Positions 1-12,096 are shown, numbered from the stretch's first letter. The stretch: DNA of 64,000 nucleotides from Primula veris (GCA_963682055.1 OY821747.1:22008126-22072125); one strand, 5' to 3'. Numbers and translations are program-made. Notes: generated by a model not told the origin, from the sequence alone.

Positions 1-1457
1 TTGTTGCAATCGAAACCCAATCCGCTTTTGTCATTGATATCTTTTTGACAACTCAAAATTTCGGCCAACACGGTTTTCCCTTTGAAAAACCTTGAGATTG
101 TTAACTCGAGTTTTTCGACCGTAATGACAAGCTCATCGTTTTTCTTTTTCAAAGAGTCATTCTCAGTTTTTAAAAACACGTTTTGGAGAACAAGAGTATT
201 GTTCTCATGTTTCAAGTCTTACTTTTCATCATCAATGTCATTAAACGAAAATGATAATTTGGGATTAGACTCATTTTCAATTTTATATCTTTTCAAGAAT
301 CTTATTTTTTCATTGAGAGAAGAATTCATCCTCTTAAGAGATTTAACCTTCTCTACAAGCTTATGAAGTTTTTCAAAATAAATTCCACACATGTGAATTA
401 ATTCATCATGAGATAAATCTTTTACCTCATCGTTGTCACTTTCGCTTGATGATGAACGGTTTTGTTCATGGTTCTCTTCCCGGCCATATAGCAAGCAAGA
501 TGACCAACTTCATCTTGGTTAGAGCTATCGTTAGAGGTTGAAGCGAATATCTTATTCTTTCCTTTGCTCTTGTGATTCTTGGCGCAATCTCTCCCCAGTG
601 TCGTTTCTTGCCACAAGTATTGCAAATAAAATCGTTAGAAATAATTAAATTATTTGACGATTTACCTTTATGTTTGCGTTTGCCTCTAAGTTTTAGTACT
701 TGCTTAACGATTCGAATGATTTGTATTGAATTTTTATCGTCATCAGATAGCTCGTCATTTTCACCACAAATTGTTTCTTTGAAATCTATCTCCTTCCTTT
801 TTGAGATTGGCTTGCGACTATTGAGGGTGATCTCGTGAGTAATTAGTGAACCTATCAACGCATCAAGAATGTATGTGTTCATGTCATGCGCCTCTTGAAT
901 TGTGGTGACCTTTGGTTCCCCTTCTTTCGGTAAGCTCCGAATCACCTTTGAAACCATTTCCTTACAAGATAAATACTTACCAAGAGACATTAATCTATTA
1001 GTACTAGTGGTAAATCTATCAAGCATATCGGAAATAGTTTCTCCCTCACTCATCCTAAAAAGCTCGTAGTCGTGCACTAAAAGTTGGAGTTTGCAATCCT
1101 TAACTTGGTTAGTGCCCTCACTAACTTATCCCACATATCCTTAGCCGTTTTACAAGCGGAAATTTTGTTGTACTCGTTAGGGAAAACGGAACAAACAATA
1201 CCGTACATCGCTTTGGCGTTAGTTGAGTAGACTTCTAGTTGAACGTCATCTAAGTCCTCTACGGGGATGGGGTTCTCGCTATTTTTGGATTTAGGAGCGG
1301 AATATCCTACTTTAATAATATTTCAAAGATTAATATTATACCTTTGAAGGAAAATGCTCATCCTATCTTTCCAATAACTATGGTTTATCCCATCAAAATA
1401 ATATGGAGTATTGGGGGATAAAGCTACGCCGGATGCGAAATTATACAAATTAGCCAT
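1..1457 (-). pseudogene. Ty1/copia gag relic, cut by window edge
   Basis: Reading leftwards from an ATG at 1457, the minus strand encodes a copia-type gag (UBN2-like) protein beginning MANLYNFASGV. The core at about 1077-500 contains the MHDYELFRMSEGE stretch typical of these gags, then a zinc knuckle of the CX2CX4HX4C type whose last cysteine is lost (CNTCGKKRHWGE). A charged coiled-coil segment follows at about 494-219. The frame is broken: a stop lies near 1330, a one-base loss near 1120 is needed to join the N-terminal part to the core, and another shift lies near 490. Protease, integrase and reverse transcriptase would lie beyond the left edge. The matching primer-binding site and LTR lie just to the right. 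It is a dead retrotransposon, not a host gene. Confidence 0.85.
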
Positions 1458-1505
1458 ATGGATCTTAACTCTAAAATTGCTAGATTTCTATATGCAAGAG
1501 TCTCG

Positions 1506-1517
1506 GCTCTGATACCA
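1506..1517 (-). other. Primer-binding site of copia element
   Basis: The minus strand reads TGGTATCAGAGC, complementary to the 3' end of initiator methionine tRNA, the usual primer of plant copia elements. It sits two bases from the LTR end at 1520 and fixes the orientation of the element as leftward. Confidence 0.9.
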
Positions 1518-1519
1518 AT

Positions 1520-2760
1520 TGTTGGCCCGTGCGACTAAACCTTAGGGGGGGGGGGGTGAATAAGGTTTTAGGCGTTTTTCGCGGAAATAAAATTCTAAGC
1601 GCAACTACAATCCAACTAGCTCAATATATATTTACGACAATAAATATTGGATGATAATCTATGAATAGATTGAAACATGCGCACAATCACAAATAATATA
1701 AGTTGCGGAAAGTAAATAGTAAGGGAAGATATTGACACCACGATTTATAGAGGTTCGGCACACCCGCCTACATCCTCTCATAGGTATTCACGCTACCGAG
1801 TATTTCACTATAATCTTATTGCCAAGATTACAAGTTCTATCTACCTAATCAACCGATTATCTCACTCTCTACCCAATGATACAATCTTGATACAATTGTA
1901 ACAGTACACAAAAGGTGAGTCAACGACTCCCCCTCAATCTATGAGTACCCAAGTGTTTAACCTAGAACTTTTAACCAACATTTGGGCTTAAAAGCTTATA
2001 CCCAAACACTCACTCACAATTGAGGTTATAATTTTGCTCTTTACAATTTTGTTACAATAATATAACCACACTCACTATTTTATTGCTTCTAAATAAGCTA
2101 ATTGGTGAGTTTTTTATGTTGTTTGAGCTTGATCTCGTTTTCCCCTTTTTGAGCCTTTTTTTTCAACAATAGAGTTTTTTGTGTTTAAGATGGAGAGAGC
2201 TTGAGAGATGGTGATTGGTGTGTTTTGGAGAAGGATTGGGGGTGTATTTGAATAACCAAAATGCCCATTGGTCCATAGATAACCGTTTAGAGTTGTTGGA
2301 TGTATTATACAATGGGTAATTGCTTATTTCTAAAGTAAAAAACAACTTTTCTGAAACGGACTGAATCTCGATGAATTGGGCTGAATATCGATGGATCGAG
2401 ATTTCTGAAAAACTTTGTTACTTGTAGTATTTTTCGATCGATCGACATGTATCTCGATGAGTCGAAATGGACTGTAACTTTTTGGACCATTTTCGATCGA
2501 TCGGACTTAATCTCGATCGATCGAGATTTCTGTACTAATTTTTTCTACTTTTTGAAACACTCGTAATTTGCTCGTTCGAACTCCGTATCGACTTCTGTTT
2601 GAACCGTTGACTTCATTATTGAGTGCTCTATCATTTTAAGTTCTGAAATATACATTTTTTATTTTTGGAAAATATCAAATATTATATCATCGAATTGTAA
2701 AATTATTAAATCATAATCACACTTATAATCAAAATCAATTATTGAACCCATGGTTCAACA
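1520..2760 (-). repeat. Copia LTR (5' LTR of the leftward element)
   Basis: This 1241-bp segment begins TGTTGG and ends TTCAACA on the + strand, giving the TG...CA ends and short terminal inversion of an LTR. It abuts the primer-binding site and so is the 5' LTR of the gag relic to its left. It holds a G14 run at about 1545-1558 and a patch at 2355-2535 of degenerate repeats rich in CGATCGATCGA. The other LTR lies outside the window, so neither target-site duplication nor age can be checked. Confidence 0.8.
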
Positions 2761-3247
2761 AAAATAAAAGAAATAGAGTTAGTAAGGTGAGCAAGGATCA
2801 GCGAGTTGGATGGCCTCTTTGGAACTGTTTATGCTATAGTCAACTTAACCACCGTTAGATTAGAAAATGTATGTTTAGATAATTTTTTTCAATAACTAAT
2901 TTATTTTTTCTATTTTCAACAAATTAGAATTTGATTAATTAAAACAAATTGTACAACACACTAAAAAGCCAAATAAAAATATAGAAATATAGGGGGATCT
3001 ACCATAAACTTAAATATTAATCAAAATTTAATTTTTTTTTATCCATTTGATACAATTTTATGCAAACGGGTTTTGAACTAGTCATCATATTTCCTAGTGA
3101 GTTGAGTTGGGAAGAACCTCACTCATTAGCAGCTAAAGTTAGACAGAAGAAGTCGCGGCCGTTGCCTCCCCTCGATTTTTCACTCTCTTTTCTTCGACTG
3201 ATATTCACCCACACCAATCCACTAACTTACATATCTCTCTCTCTTTC

Positions 3248-3274
<27 letters not shown>
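2761..3274. other. Intergenic, ends in a TA microsatellite
   Basis: No gene is recognisable here. The right end carries a short CT tract followed by a (TA)n run at about 3249-3274, into which the next element is inserted. The reading frame crossing it from 3060 has no recognisable domain and runs through the microsatellite, so it is not counted as a gene. Confidence 0.6.
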
Positions 3275-3279
<5 letters not shown>

Positions 3280-4469
3280 TTATTTTTTACCAAAATGGGC
3301 TAGTGGGTCCCGATTAATAACAGAATAGGCTACCCCTTTTTAAAATTGTCAAAATGGGTTACCTCCTCTATCTTCGTTAATTGAATTGACGAAATTTTTA
3401 TAAAAAATTAAATACTAATTCGTTAAAAGAATTACTCAAATGAAAATTCATATATTCGTTAATTGAATTGACGAATTCTTTATAAAAAATTTAAATACTA
3501 ATTCGTTAAAAGAATTAACGAAGTTCTTGAATGAAAATTCTTAAATGAAAATTCATATATTCGTTAATACAATTGACGAAGTTTTTATATAAAAATTAAA
3601 CCCAACTTCATTAAAATAATTGACGAAGTTCTTAATTTTTTTTTATACGAAATCTGTTACCAAACCATAACAGTAAAATATATAGTACTACTAAAAAGCG
3701 TGCATGACTATCAATATAGTTATATAAGCACTTAACTATTCCCTCTGTCCATAAACAAATATAGCCTACGAAAATACGTGCAAATTTGATCGATAATTTT
3801 TTCATATCTAGATTGTTGAAAAAAATATTTTCAAAAATTAATCATGTAGTTCATGATTAGAAGTATATGATGGAATTTTCAATTTTTTCTATTCGGAAAT
3901 TTTAATATGAAAAGTTTGATGGTCAAAATTGGACGTATTTTCGTAAGAAATATTTATTATACTCTCTTCAAAAACCATAATGCTAATGGAGAGTCAAAAT
4001 TGTTCGTGAATATTGATATCCAGTTAGCTGAGCCAAGTGAATTTAATTATCTCTTCTGAATATAATATTAAAAGTGTTTGGCTTAACATTGAAAAAGAAA
4101 AAATATATATAGGTTCACATATCACAAAATATGATGCATTGTATTTGTATATACCGTTAGCACCCATAGGAAATAAGTGGTCCAACCATGTTAACATTTA
4201 AATTTTTAAAAACTTCGTTAATTATTTTAACGAAGTTGAGTTTAATTTTTTATAAAGAATTCATCAATTGTATTAACGAATATATAAATTTTCATTTAAG
4301 AACTTCGTTAATTCTTTTGACAAAGTACTATTTAAAATTTTTATTGAATACTTCGTTAATTCAATTAACGAAGATAAATGAGGTTGAACATTTTGACAAT
4401 TTTAAAAACTGCTAGACTATTCTGTTATTTATTTATTGGGGCACTGGCCCATTTTAAAAAAAAACTCTG
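3275..4469. mobile_element. Long terminal-inverted-repeat element, about 1.2 kb
   Basis: The left arm (3275 to about 3660) reappears inverted as the right arm (about 4186-4469). Left starts GAGAGTTATTTTTTACC and inverted right starts CAGAGTTTTTTTTTAAA; both continue with AAAATGGGC(T/C)AGTG, then AACAGAATAG, then TTTTAAAATTGTCAAAATG. Both arms carry several copies of a palindromic unit of the form TTCGTTAATT-AACGAAG, with an extra copy in the left arm. There is no transposase. It looks like a non-autonomous, Mutator-like or foldback element; the class is inferred. Flanks share TATATG but a clean target duplication is not clear. A smaller MITE-like sequence may be nested in its centre. Confidence 0.75.
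3738..3978. mobile_element. Possible nested Stowaway-like MITE
   Basis: The left side reads TATTCCCTCTGTCCATAAAC and then ACGAAAATACG; the right side has CGTATTTTCGTA followed by a weak counterpart ending TACTCTCTTC. This resembles the CTCCCTCCGTCC-type ends of Tc1/mariner-derived Stowaway MITEs, but the outermost bases match poorly. It lies within the central spacer of the long inverted-repeat element. Confidence 0.35.
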
Positions 4470-4878
4470 TATATGAATCTGATGTGTTTACAATATTTAT
4501 GTAGAGTAATTAGACCCGTGTGTGTGATTCAATATATATATGTTTATATTTGTGTCGATTAATTATTCTTTAATTTCGTTACTGGTATGTAAACTATCAA
4601 TCTTTATGTATGTATGTATACGGTTTTTTTTAGATGTTACAACAACTATATAAATCTTAATCCAACAATATAATTATTTGATGTTTGAAGGAATAAACAT
4701 GCTTGTCCGAATCCTGTTTTCAAATGCTGGTAAATTTATGTGTTTGGAGTTTCTATGTTTATTTTTTGATACAAATAACTAGGAATCTGTTTATTCGACC
4801 TGATTATTGGTGTTTTGGTTTCTGTTATTTGGATTTTGAAATTAGATATTTTATTTATAACTTGGATACTAAAAATTA

Positions 4879-4978
4879 TTCCATCCGTCCCATAATATAA
4901 GTTCAATACGAAAAGTTAACTTATATTGTGAAACGGTTCAAAATAATATACTTGACTTACATTTGAAAACGAATGGAG
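4879..4978. mobile_element. Stowaway-like MITE, about 100 bp
   Basis: The segment begins TTCCATCCGTCCCATAAT and its inverted right end begins CTCCATTCGTTTTC. It is flanked on both sides by TA, the target duplicated by mariner-type elements. Size and ends fit the Stowaway class. Confidence 0.6.
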
Positions 4979-4981
4979 TAA

Positions 4982-6708
4982 ACTCATTAGAGCATATTTA
5001 ACGGTGTGTTAGTTTAAAATATTGATTTAATTTAAATTTAGTATGTTATTCATGAAGAGCGTTTAAGTTTATTGGGATATTGGCGTTGGTTTAGGTAAAA
5101 AAAATTGTATCTATTTAATTAAAGGTTTTTAACCCAATTCTCATTTTATTTAATCTTAAGAAAAACAAGAAAAGAAAAGGGGAAGGCTATAAGCGTGAGG
5201 GGGAAAAAGAGCCCACATGAACACGGCAACAACAACAACATCAACATCAACCACACTGCGCTAAAGTTTAGTGTCACCAAATCTGTATCTCTACCCACCG
5301 TAACCCTACATGCGTTAAACATGCTCTTAGTGAGCAAATAATTTACTCCCTCAAATATAAAAAATGGCTTCTTGATAGAATAGAAGCCATTGATGAAATC
5401 AATATAATGATTGTTGAATTTTTATTCCAATTTTTTGAATTCATGTGTCCGTCTGATTTTTTTTGCAGGCACCAGAATTGCTTGCCTTCAATTATTATAA
5501 ACACCATTTTCACACATATATTTCATGTCCATTTTTACAATCAAACAGGCATTTTGTTTTACCTTTTGCACTATCTTATAAGTTCCAGAGGATTTATGTT
5601 TGAAAAATTTATAAGCTAATCGAAGCTTCTTGTGATTTTTGTATTAGCTTATTTTGATGGGTCATCCAGCTCATTATGACAGTGCAAATTGCAATTTCCG
5701 TCTGGCCAAAAACCCACTCGCTATTAGTTCCAGTACTGCAGATTATAAATGTTAGTACATGGATATGAATTTTTTTCCTAGCGAGTTTGTTGAGTTCATG
5801 AATTTATGCTAAGTGTTTGATGTTCTTTTGTTAACTGAGATGCCAAGTTTGCGATGTTGTGTTTTATATTCTTCCAGTGGCTCATCTGGTGGATTTGGAG
5901 AGCTAGAGAATTGTGGGAGATGGCGGATACATAGTTTTTATTGCGTCTGCTACAAAAAAAAAAAAAAAAAAAAAACAGTGTCTTCAAAATTTTAAGCAGG
6001 TCAGTTTCTCCTCTCTTTTTTGGCAGAATGTAGCTTCATGAGTTTCACCATATATAATATAGTTGATTTAATTTCAATAACATAATTGATTAAGAAGATT
6101 GGCTTTTTATTTGCACATTTAAGTTGAAATTGCAGACTTTAATTTGTTTGCAATTTACAATTGTTCTTGTTTGGTTGCAGCTTTGATGATTACTTAAGCT
6201 TACTTGAGCAACTCTTGTTACTTGTTTTGCTGTATAAGTTGAAAATTATGTTTATTTACTTAAGAATATAAGCATAATGCTTACTTGTTTGGATGTAGTT
6301 TCTTTAGCCGTAAGCCCTATACTATGGAGTTTACCCCTTATTTGCTTAGTATATACACCCTAAAACGTTGCAGCTTGTTAAAGAAATTAGCTGATATTAG
6401 TTCATAAATTGCAACTTAACATTGCAAATACATATATGAAAAAGCCTTGGGCTGGTTGTATTTTTTAAGCGCACTTTTCATGATTAAGAATAAGAACCTA
6501 TTCTAGCTTATTTGCTTCTATGCTTACAATTAGATAATGCTCTGCTTTTTGTACTTGAATGCATCCAACTAGCAAGTATATGATTAATAAATAGCGGCAG
6601 CCACACTTGACCTAATTCCGTTATTTGCTATAAAATAACTTAGTTATTAACTTTTTCTTAGTTAAAAATGCTAGTGCTTGTTTTGATTTAGTTTTTAGTT
6701 ACTTGCAG
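4982..6708. other. Intergenic, no gene identified
   Basis: AT-rich sequence with a poly(A) run at about 5953-5974. Short open frames are scattered through it, none with a recognisable domain. Several TTGCAG-like splice acceptors occur (for example near 5465 and 6178), so an unrecognised non-coding transcript or decayed gene is possible but not supported. Confidence 0.4.
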
Positions 6709-7068
6709 ATACGAAAAACGCCATTCAAGGTCGATCTGGTAATGGCAGTAATGGTGACCCCTGCAACCCGAAAGCTAGAAGCATACAAGTAAGAATATTT
6801 TATCCATAAGTTTTATTGTAAAATTATTATTTATTTTACCAGCTTACACACACACAAACATGTACTTACATAGTGAAATAGCAAACACTGTATATGTTGA
6901 ATAATTTTACGAAATTAGGAATAAAAGCTTTCAATTGCATAGTCATTTGAAAGTAAACATGTAAACAACGGTTGTTTAGTTTTTGTTGACATTTTATTAC
7001 CTTTTTGTTTTTCTCTTGCGCAATAGGGATTTAAGAAAACAAAGGTTGAAGCTCACTCGCAATCTTAG
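6709..7068 (+). pseudogene. Two exon-like fragments of an unrecognised gene
   Basis: Following TTACTTGCAG at 6708, an open stretch reads TKNAIQGRSGNGSNGDPCNPK and continues to a GTAAG donor at about 6789. After the acceptor CGCAATAG near 7026 the frame continues GFKKTKVEAHSQS to a TAG at about 7066. The splice signals and matching phase suggest two terminal exons. I do not recognise the family, I find no convincing upstream exons, and the AT-rich surroundings end at a CACTA-type terminus at 7971. It may be a captured or decayed gene piece. Confidence 0.25.
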
Positions 7069-7679
7069 CAGACCGACGGCCACTTTACACCTAAATACGA
7101 TGATATATTTTTTGATGTGCTCGGGGTCTGAAGAAGGACTTAAGTAGAGTAGTGTGTGGTGCCAGACTTCTGCCATGTCGAATGCTGGTAAAGTTCAAAA
7201 GCACCGGTTTGTTGCTGAGCTCAAGGCCATCTAAAAGCTAGCGATGCTGCGAACAGTGCACAAGTAATATCTTCATGTGCCAAACAATGCAATGACGTGA
7301 GTTACTCAGGCAGAACAACAAGTGTCAGCAAAATTGAAACCGAGGTGACATCAGAGGTTTGCGTGTCACGTCTAGATCGATGTCAGAGATCACTGTGTGC
7401 GAAATTTTGGATCGCCTCATACTCATAACAGCCTCATTGGTTTCGTTTCGTTTCGGGTTTTCATGGGTTTGATACATTTTAGAAAATTTGGTTGTAAAGT
7501 CTTTAGAAATTCTTTTTGTTTTGTTTTGTTTTGTTTTATTATTGAATATCTTGTTTGTTTGATGTAGATGGTTTGTTTTGGAATTTGTCATTTAAATGAA
7601 ATTTATGAAATTAAAAGAAAGAATTCCACAGTTTTTTTTCTTCTAATATTGATTTAAAAAAATATATACTGTAATATAG
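7069..7679. other. Non-coding, no feature recognised
   Basis: The 7069-7400 part is less AT-rich than its surroundings but has stops in all frames. The 7440-7560 part holds TTTCGTTTCG and TTTTGTTTTG repeats. No gene is supported. Confidence 0.4.
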
Positions 7680-7971
7680 ATTGATTAACTACGGTCTTGG
7701 GATACTCTTCCTCGTAGCTAATTTTATCTTATTTTACAACGGTTTACCTACGACAAATCTCGTTAAGGTATTATCTTACAAAGCGTTGACCAATAGAGGA
7801 ATCGTAGTTGATTTTTACCTACGGGAGTTGCTGTAGGTAATGTTGCCTACGTAATAATTAATTACAATGTTTTGTAGGCAAAATGTGCCGTAGACAAACA
7901 AAGAAACCGACGGCATTGCCACAAGTAAGTTACGGCAACCTTTGTAGGTAAGATGCTGTTTTTTAGTAGTG
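7680..7971. mobile_element. CACTA (En/Spm) transposon terminus
   Basis: The right edge reads TTTTTTAGTAGTG at 7959-7971, the inverse of the CACTACTAAAAAA end that defines CACTA elements. The 290 bp before it carry repeated CCTACG / CGTAGG and CCGTAG / CTACGG motifs in both orientations, as subterminal transposase-binding repeats do. I could not find the matching left CACTA end upstream, so the element is either a solo end or its other end has decayed. Confidence 0.65.
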
Positions 7972-8542
7972 TTCACGTAATTCCAATGCATAGAGTTATG
8001 GCTTACACATGAATATGTACTCCTATAAGTATAGATATAACCACTTTTAATACTTCAAAAAAAAAGTATAACCACTTTTAATAACGCTAGCTGAATGAGC
8101 TAGTATGTTATTAAGGGTTAGAGCAGCCTTCAGTAATAATAGAAAATTGATTTTTCCCATATGTATATTAATTAAAAGCGCCTTGCATTATTTAATTACA
8201 AAGAAAAACACATGAAATTCATTTCCTTGCTAACACTTTTAAATTAGCCAGTTTTAATCTAAAACACAAACCAATTGGTGGGGTGAAAATCTTAGAACTT
8301 GTTGAGGTGTTCTATCAAGGTTTTAATATTTTATAAACGCAGTTTCACTTGTTGGTTAATGCTAAAAAGATAATTAGGAAGAAATTGCAACAAGTTATGA
8401 AGTGAATAAAAATACAAATCTAGACCTTAAGAATTGTTTCTATATTTTTTTTAGCACTAAAAGTTTTTACTGTTTCAAGTTTATTTGTTTTAAGTTGTAA
8501 TAAGGCTGTTACAATAATGTTGAATGGATGAGTGGGTTTACT
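7972..8542. other. Intergenic spacer between two CACTA-type ends
   Basis: AT-rich non-coding sequence with a small direct repeat of TATAACCACTTTTAATA near 8037 and 8068. No gene is seen. Confidence 0.5.
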
Positions 8543-8760
8543 CACTACAAAATAATGTTTGATTTAGTGAGAGCCAAAAGCTGTCACAAGTCTGTTGCTA
8601 ATTTAAAAAGCTGTCATAAATCTGTCGCAAATTGACTAAACTGTTACAAAACCGTCACAAAAACCGTCGCTAATAAGTTCGTAACAAAAAATATCGTCAC
8701 TAATTCTGTTGCTATTTGGATTTTTTTTTTTGTAACGACCGGTTTAGCCACAAATTTATA
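8543..8760. mobile_element. CACTA-like left terminus with subterminal repeats
   Basis: The segment begins CACTACAAAATAATG and then repeats variants of CTGTCACAA, CTGTCGCAA, CCGTCGCTAA and CGTCACTAA over about 180 bp. This pattern of a CACTAC end followed by short subterminal repeats is characteristic of CACTA elements. No transposase and no matching right end were found downstream. Confidence 0.5.
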
Positions 8761-10807
8761 TATATATATAAATACTTATTATTTCGCATTGACTAAGATT
8801 ATCCACAATGAATTATGCATCTAGAAAGACTTGTCTTGAAGTACACATTTTGAGTTGTGAGTAATTATGACGGTCGTGGGAAAGAATTAACTTGACCAAG
8901 AAGATTTCCATAGTACTAGAATTTATTGAGGTTGGCCATCTTGGGTGGACTATAAGCTAAGGATGCATATTAAGTTATTATTTTCTTTAATTTATGGATT
9001 ATATCCCCAGATCCTTCTAGAAAGTCCAATAGCTACTTTCATGTTCTCGAAAATCTTTGATATATTGCAAGTTGTACACATGCTACCAAACAATAAAAAA
9101 AGCCAAAATTCATTGTGATCAGAGGATCAAAGTTTACCGAATCTCTTACGTCATGGGCGATGCCTTAATGATTCAATTTTATTTCAACGTTATCTACAGT
9201 ATTATTTATAAATTTATAATTTTCCCATGAAAAAGTTTTGAGCCTATTTATATGACAACCGGCTTCCTTTCTTTATTTGCATAATGTAAAAATACTCTTA
9301 TTAGAGACTGAACGCTCAAGCTCTTAATTAGCAAATCCAAAAGTTCAAAACAAAACAACAATTCAAAGGAAATCATTAAAGGCAAAAATTAAAACTACAC
9401 CATATTAAAGTTCAACTTTAAACTTGGTTAGCATCTCAGCTCTCACTTCTCATCATTGGCTCAATAGAAAAATCATGTGTTTTTAATCAAAGTTTTTGAG
9501 ATTTTCGACTTACAAATGCAGAAGTGTTCTCAAGATATTAAGGAAAAAAATAACATCAAGATTGGTTTGGATGTTTACTACTACAAATTTTATATGCCTA
9601 TACATAATCAACTATTCCAGGCAAAACATGACAACTAGTTTCTAGTGCTCCCTACTTCCCGCAAAAGCATTATGATACAAAATCTTTCACGGCATAATCT
9701 CTTCCATTTGCTATAAGGGGAGTATAAGTATAACCAGAGGGGATAAGAGGAGGCCGGATAAGAGGTTTTATTGAGTACATTTTCGCTTAAAAATAGGGGC
9801 TATGATGAGAGAGTGACGAATTTGAGATTTTTGTTACCTGTTATCAAAAAATTTGGGGTCTTTTTTTCTATTGTCGTTCCAACTATAGAATTTTATAATT
9901 AAATATCTTAATAGTAGATTAATCCGAAATTAACTCTCAAACAAAAAAATCATTAATATAAACAAAAAAATATCTTATCCAATATCATTATAGTCAAATT
10001 ATACCAAATTTTATGTCAAAAAAATATTTTATCACTTCTATTTATATTTTTAGGGTCTATATTCTATTGTTTTACTAATTGAGGCATTTATTTTACACTA
10101 CTTCGAAAAAGATGATGAATTATGCCATTATAAGTTTTGTAAACTTTTTTTTACTAACATATATTTTCATGTATAATTTTTTTATACATATATATTTTTT
10201 TACTATCAACGTCGTGTGATCCTGAAAATTCATCGAAATCGTGAGAATCGGTGCAGTCGCACTTTATACATTCATTCAGTACCACCTCCTGTGATGAGAG
10301 TTTGGTCTAGTTTCTTTTCCCTTGAGTTGCAGTTCTGACACGTGTTGATCTCTGATTATTGAACGTTTATCGGATTTCCAGTGCGACAATGGGGAGCATG
10401 TCACTAGACAGATTTCTTCTAATGTTTATTTGTTTGTCCAAAATAAAATAAAATAAATAATAATCTCTTCCATTTCTTATTCTAAGTAAGGTACCAATAA
10501 ATATTGGTGATATTGTGCCAAACTTCATATATTCATATATCATATTATTAATATAAAAAAAAATCAATAAAAGTTGGCACTGTCAAATTTTTTCAAATTT
10601 AAAAAAAAATACTCTCACTCTCTTTTAATAATTACCAATGTAGCTAATCTTATCAATTAACAATTTATCCTCACAATGTTTTACTAATTACGAATGTTAT
10701 CTAAATTAATTAACAATTCATTTTAACCTGCATAACTACAATAAATGATACAAAACCTTAATATTATGTTCAAAATAAAATATAATTTTTACTAGTATAT
10801 ATATATA
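8761..10807. other. Intergenic, no gene identified
   Basis: About 2 kb of AT-rich sequence with stops in all frames and a short (TA)n tract at about 8758-8770. No domain, RNA gene or transposon end is recognised. Confidence 0.5.
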
Positions 10808-11138
10808 ATGTTATATGAACATCAAATTAGACATTAAATTGGATATTTTTTTTTATAAAAATGCTCCAAATTAAGATTTGATTAATGCAAATCTCAACGG
10901 TTTCACAAATGGAACAAAAATATGCGTTTTTTTTTTCCGAGATGTATAATGAAATATTTTGGAAATTATGGAAAAATTTAAAAATTCAAAACATGTCATT
11001 ATATATCTAAAAAAAACATGCATATTTATGTTTCCGTCATAAAACCGTGGAGATTTGCATTAATTAAATATTGATTTAAAACGTTTTTACAAAAAAAAAA
11101 AATACAAGTTAATGTCTAACTTGATGTCCATCTAACAT
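10808..11138. mobile_element. Foldback MITE, about 330 bp
   Basis: The left end ATGTTATATGAACATCAA matches the inverted right end ATGTTAGATGGACATCAA, and similarity continues inward through TTAGACATTAA, a T-rich run, TTAATGCAAATCTC and ACGGTTT. The two halves are thus near-complementary over about 100-150 bp each. There is no coding capacity. The superfamily is not assigned. Confidence 0.75.
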
Positions 11139-12096
11139 CCCAACTAAATAAAACAGGTAAATATTTTGGAGCTATGGACTTAGGACTATAATGACTATTA
11201 GTTCACATAGTTTCAGCTGAGACACAGTTAGCCCCTATTTTTCAGTGAGCGGCAGAATTGGTCTCCTATTTTGATTAAGCTCCAGTATCAATTACCCAAC
11301 TTTCATCCATATATTTAGGGTGAAATGCCATTTTTTAATTTTTCATAATATAGTTAGAGATCGCACAATAATTCAATTTCCCTATCACTTTTCGTATTTC
11401 AAAAATATATTACTTGTTTATTAATATTATATAATTTTTTATCGCCACCCAACAACTTTAACATAATTTTTAAGTGAGGAGAAAGAAACTCAATAAAAGG
11501 GAGAGAGAAAATATTACAAGGCAATTGAAATAGCATTATAAGCCAATTGATGCCCATGCTATTTCTGCTAAACTATATTTCTTAGCCATATTAGGAGAGA
11601 GTAAAATAACCAAAAAATAAAATAAATTCTTTTGACCCACTATACTACACTAGATAAGGTGTATTGAGGCCATTTTCATAATCACAAAGAGTTCTCATCT
11701 GTAGAATGGACCAAACAAATCAATTTTTCAAAAGTGGAACGCATTATTATTGCATCTGTGCTTTTTATGGACCAGATAAGACTTTATACCTAAAGGCTAA
11801 AATAAGTATGTGTTATAGAACTTTCCACAAATTCAACATTAAAAGATTAAGAACTCCCCTCTAAGGCTATGACCAAACACGTCGTTACCTTTTCATTATG
11901 GTTGACTCATTATTACAAGCAATATATAAAGTTATAAACCTTCTTAATTAAATACTCCACTTACTTTAGTATTTTCTTTATAACCACTTGCTTAATTTAA
12001 TGTAGACACAGTAATATTAAATCTTCTAATCTCCTTGAATTAATTAAACCTCCATCAACCTTCCCCCTCGTTTCCTCTCCCTCAATCAAATAGATG
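11139..12096. other. Intergenic, upstream region of the DUF1645 gene
   Basis: AT-rich sequence without a gene. A pyrimidine patch (CCCCCTCGTTTCCTCTCCCT, about 12063-12083), common just upstream of plant core promoters, lies at its right end. Confidence 0.5.

Noticed and set aside
3060..3317. An 85-codon frame beginning MQTGFELVIIF
   Set aside because: It runs through a CT tract, a TA microsatellite and the end of the long inverted-repeat element; no domain is present.
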